The position numbers were made by a program, and so were the translations under genes. A model generated the notes under the pieces. It was not told the DNA's origin. It searched no databases and was given only the letters and a program-made list of their open reading frames with translations. From NCBI GenBank assembly GCA_018814245.1, contig JAHIZN010000433.1:1-16032 (forward strand): a stretch of 16,032 nt of DNA, written 5' to 3'. Below, in pieces: positions 1 through 7,737 of the stretch. Source of the stretch: a bacterium (GTDB taxonomy: Bacteria > UBA9089 > CG2-30-40-21). Position 1 is the first letter of the stretch; the number at the start of each line of letters is the position of its first letter.

Positions 1-708
1 GCAGTTGTTGCATTAAGCCACAGAAGCATAACAATAGCACGCAAATACAGAGGAAGAGTCACAAATGGTGTGAATCATAAGAGACTCTGTCCATTGTCAG
101 GCTTTTCTTATTTGCAATTACTCCTGTTTTGCTACAATTATTTCTCTTAAGTTTACACCCTTTGTGGTTCTTTCTTCTTTCGTTACAAAGGGCTACCCAC
201 TTGAGGCAAGAAAGAGCCCTCCTCTACCTGTTTCTGTCTCCTCCCTTCTTCTTATCCATGTCCAATAGTTGAACACATTTCCTGAACACAATGTGTTTAA
301 TCATGTACAAAAACCGTACATCTTTGCAGAAAAATATCCACATCATAGCTGCTAATCTATTATTACACATAAAGTTGCCAACGCAGTCCAATGTTTGGCA
401 TGAAAATTGCATGTATTTCCATGCGTGGAAGATGAATGTGGTAGGGCAGAAATCTCACCTTTGAGTATCCCTTGATGAGAGGCATTGCCTTTGTCAGTGG
501 ATGTCCCAGTTCTTTTCTGTTTATTTCCTCTTCCATAACTCAAAATCAAATTGTGCGGCATAAGCTTGAATTTTGTGCTGCTGCTGACTCGTCGTATCGC
601 AGCAGCGGCTTGACAGTCTGCCGTAGGTATGCCCTTTGCCAGAGGTATTTGCTTCTTCACAAGTGGCGGACATAATGTAGCTGCAGGGTAACAGGGGTGC
701 TGCCCACC

Positions 709-735
709 TTGCCCCTGCCAATACGCAACTATAAA
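709..735 (+). promoter_or_regulatory. Weak candidate promoter for the large secreted protein
   Basis: A TTGCCC hexamer at 709-714 and a TATAAA hexamer at 730-735 are separated by only 15 bp, which is short for a sigma-70 promoter. It lies about 140 bp upstream of the start at 877. This is the best match I found in the upstream gap, but it could be chance. Confidence 0.22.
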
Positions 736-794
736 AGGAGAGTACCCGTCAGAGGTGCTGCCTTTTTTGGCATGTCGCGCAGCTGCAAAAATCG

Positions 795-842
795 AAAGGG
801 CAGACACAGGAAAGGGCAGACACAGGAAAGGGCAGACACATA
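795..842 (+). repeat. Three tandem copies of a 16 bp unit
   Basis: The unit AAAGGGCAGACACAGG occurs at 795-810 and 811-826. A third copy at 827-842 differs only in its last two bases. The array runs directly into a hairpin just upstream of the ribosome binding site of the gene at 877. Confidence 0.9.
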
Positions 843-851
843 GGTCTGCCC
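830..851 (+). repeat. Hairpin upstream of the ribosome binding site
   Basis: GGGCAGAC at 830-837 pairs perfectly with GTCTGCCC at 844-851 across a 6-base loop. The hairpin ends 12 bases before the Shine-Dalgarno sequence AGGAGGA at 864-870, so in mRNA it would sit in the 5' leader of the large secreted protein. Similar GGGCAGAC-type palindromes are dispersed repeats in many environmental genomes, so a regulatory role is only inference. Confidence 0.65.
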
Positions 852-876
852 CTACAATAATCCAGGAGGATAGATA

Positions 877-3800
877 ATGAAAAAACATGTGCAATCCACA
901 ATCCGCGATTCGCGATTCGCGATTCGCAATCCGCAATTCTCAATTCTCAATTCTCAATTCTCAATTTTCTTCCTACTCTGCATCCTCATGTTTATCCCTG
1001 CACAGAGCCATAGCCAACAGATGAAAAATGTCATCCCTTCTGATGCAGGTGATAATAACCCATCAACCTTCAGATTTATGCCTGATAACACGGATAAGCA
1101 GCTTACTAATAAGGAAAACGCACCTCTTTCCAATGCTCAGGTAAATGATGAAAGTATTAATATCCTTGTTGATGGGCAGAATGTTTGCAATGATTCTGCA
1201 CCGATTGAGGCAAGAAAAAAACTCGTTGCCATGGACCTTTCAAATGCCTCTAATTGGACTAATACAAAAATAACCCCTGGCTATATTGCGGTTGACCCAA
1301 CACTGGGCAGGTTTAAGTTTGCTGATGGTGATCTGGAGAGATCCAAATTAGTGGGAAGGTATGATAGCCTGCACACGGCTTATGGCGTTTATGTGCAGAA
1401 TGGATATGCGTATGTGGCTAATTTTCAGCAAGGATTGGAGATTATAGATATCTCGAACCCTGAAAATCCTGTCTCAACAGGCAGGTATGATACAAATGGC
1501 TGGGCATATGAGGTTTTTGTTTCAGGCAAATACGCCTTTGTGGCTGATGGCTATTCCGGGCTGCAAATTATTGATATTTCTTCACCAAAAAATCCGGTAC
1601 TGCTTGGCAGTTGTGATACACCGGGTTGGGCTTATGATGTACAGGTTGTTGGTAAATATGCCTTTGTGGCAGACTATCGATCCGGCATTCAGATAATTGA
1701 TGTCTCTAACCCATTGCAGCCTGTTATTGCCGGCAGTCTGGAGATTGGCGGGGCACAATGCCGCGGGATATTCGTGTCAAATAATTATGCCTATGTGGCG
1801 GATGATAAAAGCGGGATGTATATCGTGGATGTTAAGGATGCCGCCCGCCCGACACTGGTATCAACTTATAAGAATAATGCTCAGGCAAAAGGGGTATTTG
1901 TCAGCAATAATTATGCCTATCTGGTAAGCTATCAATCACTTTTAGAGGTGATAGATGTTTCAAACCCCAGAAATCCTGCTGTAAGGGCAAGGCTTAGCCT
2001 GCCCGGCAACCTTTATGATATTGCCCAATTTGACAAATATGCCTATATTGCTGCAGGCAGCGGCGGCATCCATGTCATTGACCTTACGCAGCCAATCAAT
2101 CCAAGGCTAATCGAAACATTCAAAACAGACGGCAAGGCATTTGACCTGCACGCAACAGACGGATTTGTTTTTGCAGCAGATGATTATCAGGGTTTAAGTG
2201 TAGTAAATACCCCCTATCCCAATGAAGCACCTATTGGCAAGATAACCACAGATTATTATCAGTCAGACATAATGGTACCACCCTTAACCTCTCCAAGCGG
2301 CGGCGAGGTCTGGACAATAGGGGGGCAGCAAAATATTATCTGGAATATTAGCGGCGGCATTCCGCCATATAGCGTAGATATTTCTTATGCCCAGGATGGG
2401 TTTTACCCGGCTAATCCTAATATTGTCAAAGGGCTAAAACAAGAGTCCCCTGGACCAAATGTCTATATCTGGACATTACCCCCGGTAGCTTCAGACAAGG
2501 TAGGAGTTAAAGTATCAGTGGTTGACTCTAAGGGTAATTGGGCAGTGTATACCAGTAATTCCTGTTTTACCCTCAGGTTTGAGGGGGTAGTGGAGAAAAA
2601 AGCACCACTCTTGATCCTGCTTAAGGGTATAACCGATAAGGAATGCTTGATGGCTGGTGAAAAACTTGACCTTGGGTGGATTGTCTCTGGCGGTATTTCT
2701 CCATATAGTGTGGATTTGTATTATTCGATTGATGGGGGAAAGACATATTCTATCATGGATAGCAACCTGTCTCAAGACTCCTATCCATGGATGCTGCCCA
2801 GTGTTGATTCTCAGGCAGTACGGGTAAAGGCAATGGTTACTGATGCCATAGGCGCAAAGTCAACCGCAGTAAGCGAGACATTCAAGCTGGATGCGACACC
2901 GCCAACTGTGGTATATAGCAGCATCCCCAATGGGCAGACAGGCATTGAACCCGGGACAATGCCATTTGTTATCCAGTTTAGTGAAAGAATGGACATGGGT
3001 CAGGAGGCACAGAATATTAGTTTTGTCCCATTTGCCAGCCATACTGCTGTCTGGAATGATACCGGTAATGTTCTGACCATTACCCCAGAAATCTTTCTGC
3101 CGGATGCAACATATACCTGTACACTCTCTGTTGCCAGGGATGTGGTGGGTAACAATTTAGCGCAAATATACAAATGGTCGTTTAAGACGGCAAAAGAGGA
3201 TGAAATAAACCTCAAGGTAGACAGCATATCTAATTCCGAGTGTGAGGTCAGCGGTGATTATAAATATACATCCAACCATGGGGAGGGTGTTAGCCTTGGG
3301 ATGGAGATATTGGATAAAGCAGGGCTGTCACTTAGTCAATATAGTATAACCCCGGTGATGATTAAGAAGGGGAATGGGAGCTTCAAGATAGAGGCGTTTT
3401 ACATCGGCACAAAATCCCTTGTCAGTGAAGGCATCAGGCTGGTAATGTCCAGTAATGGCAAGCCATTTTATACCAAGCATAGTCCATATAACAAGGAATG
3501 GGCTTCTCCATTAGCAGCAGCAGTCAAAACCGATAAGGGTACATATTGCCAGGGTGATTATGTAAATCTTAGCCTGATAACAAGTACCATTAATCTGCCG
3601 CTTGGCATGAGGGATTTAAGCTTTGATAATGCGATAGGGGATTTGAGGATACGGGATAGCAGCGGCAATATTGTCTTTCAGTGGAGCAAGCAGAATCCGA
3701 CTAATGCAAAGACAATAATCCTTCCTGATAATGGGACAAAGATACTTATTCAGTCAACATGGCTGGCTGATAAGCTGGGCGAATATGTGATTGATGGCTG

Positions 3801-4566
3801 GCTGAATAAAAGCAATATCTATCCGCAGATACAGTGCTTGGGATTGAAGATTAATGTGCAGCAGATGCGGTTTGGGATGATGTCTGGCAAGATTACTGAT
3901 ATTGTGACCAAACAGCCGGTACAGAATGCTGCGGTAAGCATTGGTAACTATAATAGGACCACGGATAAGAATGGGGATTATTTCTTAACGAATATTGAGC
4001 CCGGGATATACTCATTAAGGATTCAGGCAAAAGGGTATCAGCCATATAAAATGGAGCAGGTGAACATAAAGAGGGGTGAGCAAACACAGGATGCAGCAAT
4101 TACCTCTGTAAGTGAGCTTCAGTTTGAGCTTGTTTTGGACAAGCAAGGGTTTGGCGCGGGTGAGCCCATTGCGGCTACGGCAGTATTGAGATGCAGCGGG
4201 ACAAGGACAATGACTGTCAGTGGGTTGGGATTGGATGTTGAATCCTTGCTTCTCGAGATAGAAACACCACTCAATCGCATAGTCCGCTACATTGGACCAT
4301 TCTCATACGGTTTGCCGCCGGCGATTACCCTTAAGCCGGGTGAACAGATAGAACTGAAATTAGATTTGGGACAAATATCCTTTGGCAATAAGCTGGAGCT
4401 TGTTTCAGGTTATAAGATTGCATCGTTCGGCAAATATAGCCTGAAGGCAGCCTATAATTCATGGGGAAACCAACCCAAAAGATGGATTGGTACGAATGCG
4501 GCAGATACCGTGTGGTTTGAGATTGGGACATCAACAGCAAGGAAAACGACTGTCAATAATAACTAA
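877..4566 (+). CDS. Large secreted LVIVD-propeller / Ig-like protein, N-terminal part
   Basis: This 1229-residue product has an N-terminal signal peptide with a basic n-region and a hydrophobic core at about residues 29-41, before a likely cleavage near SHS-QQ. Residues about 155-445 hold seven LVIVD-type repeats of 41-43 residues (pattern YAYVA...L.IIDIS.P..P), consistent with a seven-bladed beta-propeller. Two Ig/FnIII-like units follow, beginning SGGEVW near 474 and about 580-670, then a Big_5 (SbsA-type) Ig domain at about 673-771, a poorly recognised beta-rich region, and a carboxypeptidase-regulatory-like domain at about 1002-1075. The start has a good AGGAGGA six bases upstream. There is no C-terminal sorting domain: the protein stops at a TAA at 4564-4566, while the same frame stays open to 6399, where such a domain is found. 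The domains suggest surface adhesion or display; no enzymatic function is visible. Confidence 0.85.
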   Translation: MKKHVQSTIRDSRFAIRNPQFSILNSQFSIFFLLCILMFIPAQSHSQQMKNVIPSDAGDNNPSTFRFMPDNTDKQLTNKENAPLSNAQVNDESINILVDGQNVCNDSAPIEARKKLVAMDLSNASNWTNTKITPGYIAVDPTLGRFKFADGDLERSKLVGRYDSLHTAYGVYVQNGYAYVANFQQGLEIIDISNPENPVSTGRYDTNGWAYEVFVSGKYAFVADGYSGLQIIDISSPKNPVLLGSCDTPGWAYDVQVVGKYAFVADYRSGIQIIDVSNPLQPVIAGSLEIGGAQCRGIFVSNNYAYVADDKSGMYIVDVKDAARPTLVSTYKNNAQAKGVFVSNNYAYLVSYQSLLEVIDVSNPRNPAVRARLSLPGNLYDIAQFDKYAYIAAGSGGIHVIDLTQPINPRLIETFKTDGKAFDLHATDGFVFAADDYQGLSVVNTPYPNEAPIGKITTDYYQSDIMVPPLTSPSGGEVWTIGGQQNIIWNISGGIPPYSVDISYAQDGFYPANPNIVKGLKQESPGPNVYIWTLPPVASDKVGVKVSVVDSKGNWAVYTSNSCFTLRFEGVVEKKAPLLILLKGITDKECLMAGEKLDLGWIVSGGISPYSVDLYYSIDGGKTYSIMDSNLSQDSYPWMLPSVDSQAVRVKAMVTDAIGAKSTAVSETFKLDATPPTVVYSSIPNGQTGIEPGTMPFVIQFSERMDMGQEAQNISFVPFASHTAVWNDTGNVLTITPEIFLPDATYTCTLSVARDVVGNNLAQIYKWSFKTAKEDEINLKVDSISNSECEVSGDYKYTSNHGEGVSLGMEILDKAGLSLSQYSITPVMIKKGNGSFKIEAFYIGTKSLVSEGIRLVMSSNGKPFYTKHSPYNKEWASPLAAAVKTDKGTYCQGDYVNLSLITSTINLPLGMRDLSFDNAIGDLRIRDSSGNIVFQWSKQNPTNAKTIILPDNGTKILIQSTWLADKLGEYVIDGWLNKSNIYPQIQCLGLKINVQQMRFGMMSGKITDIVTKQPVQNAAVSIGNYNRTTDKNGDYFLTNIEPGIYSLRIQAKGYQPYKMEQVNIKRGEQTQDAAITSVSELQFELVLDKQGFGAGEPIAATAVLRCSGTRTMTVSGLGLDVESLLLEIETPLNRIVRYIGPFSYGLPPAITLKPGEQIELKLDLGQISFGNKLELVSGYKIASFGKYSLKAAYNSWGNQPKRWIGTNAADTVWFEIGTSTARKTTVNNN
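904..966 (+). repeat. Nine tandem heptamers inside signal-peptide codons
   Basis: Nine back-to-back 7 bp units cover codons 10-30 of the gene at 877: CGCGATT three times, CGCAATC, CGCAATT, then CTCAATT four times. They encode the basic and flanking part of the signal peptide (RDSRF...FSILNSQFSI) just before the hydrophobic core. Seven is not a multiple of three, so gain or loss of one unit would put the rest of the gene out of frame. Confidence 0.93.
4564..4566 (+). other. In-frame TAA splitting one long reading frame
   Basis: The TAA ends the product starting at 877, but the frame downstream is open without another stop from 4567 to 6399. The 29 codons between the TAA and the first possible downstream start (GTG at 4654) read as a hydrophilic Asp/Asn/Ala-rich linker (beginning LKINDGGADS), like an interdomain spacer. 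They include a near-duplicate of about 22 bp (GACTCGAAT.CTGCTGCAG at about 4591 and 4630). No good ribosome binding site precedes 4654. Confidence 0.8.
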
Positions 4567-4653
4567 CTCAAGATCAATGATGGGGGTGCTGACTCGAATA
4601 CTGCTGCAGATACCAATAATGGCAATTCTGACTCGAATGCTGCTGCAGGGACA

Positions 4654-6399
4654 GTGGTTTCTCAGCCTCAAGAGGTTGTCCAGTCAGGTGATTGGGAGAT
4701 GCAGGTCATTGCCCAGTCTGAACAAATAACCAGTACAGCTGTTCTTGGCATGTATTCTGGAGCAAGTGATGGATTTGACTCATGGTTTGATGAGCCCCTG
4801 CCGCCGGCACCAGCAGATAAGGCATGTCTTCAGGTATACTTCCCGCATCAGGATTGGGGCATGATATTTGAAAACTTTAGCCGTGATATTCGGGAATATT
4901 CAATTGACGCTAACTTTAGCTTTCAGGTGAAAACATCATCAAGTGATACGGCTGTTACACTTTCCTTTCCAGGGCTTCCCAATGGGTATAATATTACTGT
5001 TAAGGATATGGATGACAACCGTTCATGGGACATAAGAACAACGGATAAATTCAATATTTCAGGCAGGACAATTTATAGGTTTGAATTGAGCGTCAAGGCT
5101 TGCTCTGTAGGAAATGCTGTTTTAGACAAAGAGCTGTCCCATACCTTTGGACAGGGCTGGAGCCTCATCTCTATACCAGTTGGCTCTAATCAGCAGACAA
5201 GCAATATTTTTAAGGGTATCAACACCTATTATCTGTATGACTATAATCACGACAAACAGGGATATGGGGAGGCAGCCACAATTATCGGTGGAAATGCTTA
5301 TTGGCTGGGGATGCTTGGTACTGCAACAATTACTGTAGAGGATAATCCCATTGCCAGCGACATTAGCCTTCCCTTAAAGCCGGGCTGGAACATGATCGGC
5401 TGCCCGTTTAATTTTACACCTGATTGGTCAATGGTAATGGTCAGAAAGGATGGGGTGAGTAAGGGGCTAAAGGATGCGGTTGCAGCAGGATGGGTAATGA
5501 ATATGCTGTATCAGTATGTAAAGGGCAGCTATCAGTTGGCTGACAGGATGGAGGCGTGGTATGGATATTGGTTTGCCAGTTTGGTAGACTGTGAATTGAT
5601 TATCCCGGCAACATCAGCTGCAAGCCAGACCATGCTTCAGACAGCACCAAGTCAGGTGGTTAATAATGAAAACTGGTCTGTGAACCTGCATGTTTTGGCT
5701 GACAACTATTATGAGGATAAAACCAACCTTGCCCCGCGATTTGGTGTCAATTCTAATGCCTGCCCCGGGCTGGATATGGTTGACAGGCCTGAGCCGCCAG
5801 AGCCTCAAGGGAAATTTATCACGCTTTATTTTACCCATCCGGATGAAAAGGTGTTTGACAGGTTTGATTGGGATATCAAGCCGCTGGCAGACTCTATTCT
5901 CTGGGAGTTTGAGGTAAAGACTAACCTGTCTGCTAAGGGTGTGGCTATCACCTGGGACAAGGAGCAATTACCAAAAGGGTGTGCGTTGATATTGACTGAT
6001 AAAGATACCCAAACAAGCATGGTCATGGACAGGGAAAATGGATATTCCTATACGAGCCGTGCGGACAGTGGTTTATCTGTCAGGCATTTTATGGTGCGGG
6101 CGATAAGGCAAGAATCCATAGAGACACAATTTGGGAAGGCAGGCGATTTTAGTTACCTGAAGATATGGCCCAATCCAGCAAAATCATCCATGACATTTGA
6201 GGGTTTTGCAGGTAAGGCAAACCTGAAGATACTAACGCTTGTGGGCGAATTGGTGAAGGATGTGTCAGGTATTTTGGCTGAATACCAGTGGAAGCTTGAT
6301 AATAATGATGGTGATCTGGTTGCCAGCGGGCTGTATTTTTATATCATCAGTGATGAGCTGGGGAATAAGCGGGTGGGGACAGTGGCAGTGATACGGTAG
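4654..6399 (+). CDS. C-terminal part of secreted protein with T9SS-like sorting domain
   Basis: A 581-residue product if started at GTG 4654, although the frame is open from 4567, directly after the upstream TAA. It contains two copies of a beta-rich domain (about residues 13-149 and 340-484) sharing a W..N/M-x-V...D..EPPxP...L.VYF.H.D layout. Between them lie two GW-type modules (GWSLISIPVG at 168 and GWNMIGCPFN at 244). At the end is a sorting-like domain, residues about 499-581, with WPNPAKSS, a LTLVGELVKDV strand and VASGLYFYII, as in the Por-secretion/type A sorting family. It has no signal peptide and only a weak AGGGAC before the GTG, so independently it should not be exported. I infer that it is the missing C-terminal half of the protein starting at 877, separated by one stop codon. 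Confidence 0.75.
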   Translation: MVSQPQEVVQSGDWEMQVIAQSEQITSTAVLGMYSGASDGFDSWFDEPLPPAPADKACLQVYFPHQDWGMIFENFSRDIREYSIDANFSFQVKTSSSDTAVTLSFPGLPNGYNITVKDMDDNRSWDIRTTDKFNISGRTIYRFELSVKACSVGNAVLDKELSHTFGQGWSLISIPVGSNQQTSNIFKGINTYYLYDYNHDKQGYGEAATIIGGNAYWLGMLGTATITVEDNPIASDISLPLKPGWNMIGCPFNFTPDWSMVMVRKDGVSKGLKDAVAAGWVMNMLYQYVKGSYQLADRMEAWYGYWFASLVDCELIIPATSAASQTMLQTAPSQVVNNENWSVNLHVLADNYYEDKTNLAPRFGVNSNACPGLDMVDRPEPPEPQGKFITLYFTHPDEKVFDRFDWDIKPLADSILWEFEVKTNLSAKGVAITWDKEQLPKGCALILTDKDTQTSMVMDRENGYSYTSRADSGLSVRHFMVRAIRQESIETQFGKAGDFSYLKIWPNPAKSSMTFEGFAGKANLKILTLVGELVKDVSGILAEYQWKLDNNDGDLVASGLYFYIISDELGNKRVGTVAVIR

Positions 6400-6419
6400 G
6401 GCAGAGCAATCCAGATTTA

Positions 6420-6547
6420 ATCCGCAGATTACGCAGATTACGCAGATGAATACAGAGAAAGTAGAAAGGTGGAAACATCCCCTCTCAAGAAGGGTTAGGG
6501 GTGTGTTCTCCTTTCATTCATCTGCGTAATCTGCGTAATCTGCGGAT
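6420..6547. repeat. Perfect 32 bp inverted repeats around a 64 bp spacer
   Basis: The left arm at 6420-6451 (starting ATCCGCAGATTACGCAGA) is the exact reverse complement of 6516-6547. Each arm contains a tandem CAGATTACG nonamer. The spacer 6452-6515 carries CCCCTCT...AGGGGT pieces and no coding potential. The element resembles a MITE or a dispersed palindromic repeat. It fills most of the gap before the PorV-like gene and would form a long stem in a transcript reading through from the upstream gene. Confidence 0.92.
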
Positions 6548-6565
6548 ATATCTGGTATTTGTAGA

Positions 6566-6571
6566 TATAAT
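6566..6571 (+). promoter_or_regulatory. Possible -10 box for the PorV-like gene
   Basis: A perfect TATAAT lies 17 bp upstream of the ATG at 6588, just after the 32 bp inverted repeat. No acceptable -35 hexamer or extended -10 TG is present at the right spacing, so this could be chance; the gene may instead be transcribed by read-through. Confidence 0.25.
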
Positions 6572-6587
6572 TTAAGGAGGCATATGT

Positions 6588-7496
6588 ATGATAAACACAA
6601 AAAAGCTATTGGTCGGGGCATGTATCATGGCAATTACCGTCGGGGTAACCCTGAATGCAGAGGCAACAAACAGCAAGGCAGGTACAAGGGGCGGGCAATT
6701 TCTTAAGATAGATGTGGGGGCAAGGCCGGCAGCACTTGGTGGTGCCTTTGCAGCGGTTGATGGGGATGTGAATTCTATCTGCTGGAATCCGGCAGGTCTT
6801 GGCAGTATCAAGCAGCAAACAGCTACCTTTATGCATAATGAATGGCTCAAGGGTGTTAAGTATGAATTTGTCGGCTATGCCAAGCCACTATCTAATGGCA
6901 GGGTGATTTCCGGAGGCATCACCTGTCTTGGAAGCGGGAACATAGAGGGCTGGAAGGATAAGGATACCCGCGATGACTTCTCAGCAGGTGATATAGCTGT
7001 GACCATGGGCTATAGCCGTAAGATGAATGAACAGATGTTGGTTGGGGCTAATGCGAGGATTATTCATCAGAGGATCAAGGACAGCACTGCTGCTGGCGTG
7101 GCTGTAGACATGGGGATATTGTATCAAACCAAGGTTAAGGGGTTGATGATTGGTGCTGTCTTGCGAAACCTTGGGACAAGAATGAAGTTTGAGAATGAAG
7201 CAAACAGCCTGCCATTAGAAATCAAGGGCGGTATGTCTGTTAGTCTGCCAAAGATGCTTTGTGTTTTGGATGTGACCATACCTACAGATAATAATCTGAG
7301 GATAAATACCGGTGTAGAATACCAACTGATACCACAATTAGCCTTGCGAGCCGGCTATAGTTCCAATAATGATCTTGACCATGGCTTGAGTGCTGGCATA
7401 GGATTTAATACAAAAGGTCTCCAGTTTGATTATGCTCTTGTCCCCTACGGTGATGTGGACAATACCCATCGGGTGTCTGTGGGGAAGAGATTTTGA
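6588..7496 (+). CDS. PorV/PorQ-family outer-membrane beta-barrel protein
   Basis: A 302-residue protein with a signal peptide (MINTKKLLVG..., cleavage near LNAEA-T) followed by the family's hallmark N-terminal segment: GGQFLKIDVGARPAALGGAFAAV and then WNPAGLGS at about residues 35-75. The rest alternates short beta strands and turns (GYSRKMNEQMLVGANARII, LRAGYSSNN, GLSAGIGFNTKGL) and ends in VSVGKRF, as expected for an outer-membrane barrel with a terminal aromatic residue. PorV-family proteins are outer-membrane parts of type IX secretion, where they shuttle or anchor cargo bearing C-terminal sorting domains. The neighbouring upstream gene carries such a domain, which supports a functional pairing. 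The ATG at 6588 is preceded by AAGGAGG with a 7-base spacer; an out-of-frame ATG at 6584 is ignored. Confidence 0.85.
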   Translation: MINTKKLLVGACIMAITVGVTLNAEATNSKAGTRGGQFLKIDVGARPAALGGAFAAVDGDVNSICWNPAGLGSIKQQTATFMHNEWLKGVKYEFVGYAKPLSNGRVISGGITCLGSGNIEGWKDKDTRDDFSAGDIAVTMGYSRKMNEQMLVGANARIIHQRIKDSTAAGVAVDMGILYQTKVKGLMIGAVLRNLGTRMKFENEANSLPLEIKGGMSVSLPKMLCVLDVTIPTDNNLRINTGVEYQLIPQLALRAGYSSNNDLDHGLSAGIGFNTKGLQFDYALVPYGDVDNTHRVSVGKRF

Positions 7497-7737
7497 GGGA
7501 AGTTTTTCTCTTTCAAGATTGAAAATGTAATACGAGGGGGTAGCTTCTCTGTCTCTGCTAACATGCAAGAGACAACCACAAGAGGAGTTAGGGTAGGGAC
7601 AAGCCCTGCAGCTACAGTTATTTGTGGGCAACTTGCAGCTGCGATCTGCCAGAGATGCTTTTCTTTTGTGGTCGCGCCGTCTTTATTCTGAATTCTGACT
7701 CCTGAATTCTGTATTCCTTAGTAGTTACTGTTGTTTA
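7497..7737. repeat. Convergent gap with degenerate repeat copy and heptamers
   Basis: This gap lies between the converging PorV-like and hisS genes and holds no gene. From about 7552 to 7680 it resembles a decayed member of the repeat family at 9168-9425: AGGGACAAGCCCTGCAGCTA is shared exactly (7595-7614). At 7685-7719 there are five tandem heptamers: ATTCTGA twice, CTCCTGA, ATTCTGT and ATTCCTT. I found no convincing terminator with a T-run for either gene. Confidence 0.65.

Larger units (their letters stand above)
1..876. other. Intergenic region with hairpins, no supportable gene
   Basis: I see no convincing gene here. The open frames are short, low in recognisable motifs, and overlap on both strands. 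Three perfect 8 bp inverted repeats are visible: CCCTTTGT/ACAAAGGG at 158-165 and 185-192, AACACATT/AATGTGTT at 272-279 and 290-297, and GCTGCTGC/GCAGCAGC at 577-584 and 599-606. None is followed by a clear T-run, so I do not call a terminator. The part from about 670 to 790 contains fragments such as GTAGCTGCAGGG and CAGAGGTGCT that recur in the repeats at 9168-9425 and 15749-16008, so it is probably decayed repeat material. Confidence 0.6.

Noticed and set aside
472..675. 67-residue plus-strand open frame in the first gap
   Set aside because: No ribosome binding site, no recognisable motif, and it overlaps repeat-derived sequence.
352..936. 194-residue minus-strand open frame
   Set aside because: It runs through the 16 bp repeats, the hairpin and the heptamer array, has low-complexity content and no family features, and overlaps the well-supported start of the large secreted protein.
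795..966. Possible CRISPR array
   Set aside because: The 16 bp and 7 bp units are contiguous with no unique spacers, and there are no cas genes.
5614..5967. 117-residue minus-strand open frame
   Set aside because: It is a shadow of the sorting-domain gene, which has clear domain signatures on the other strand.
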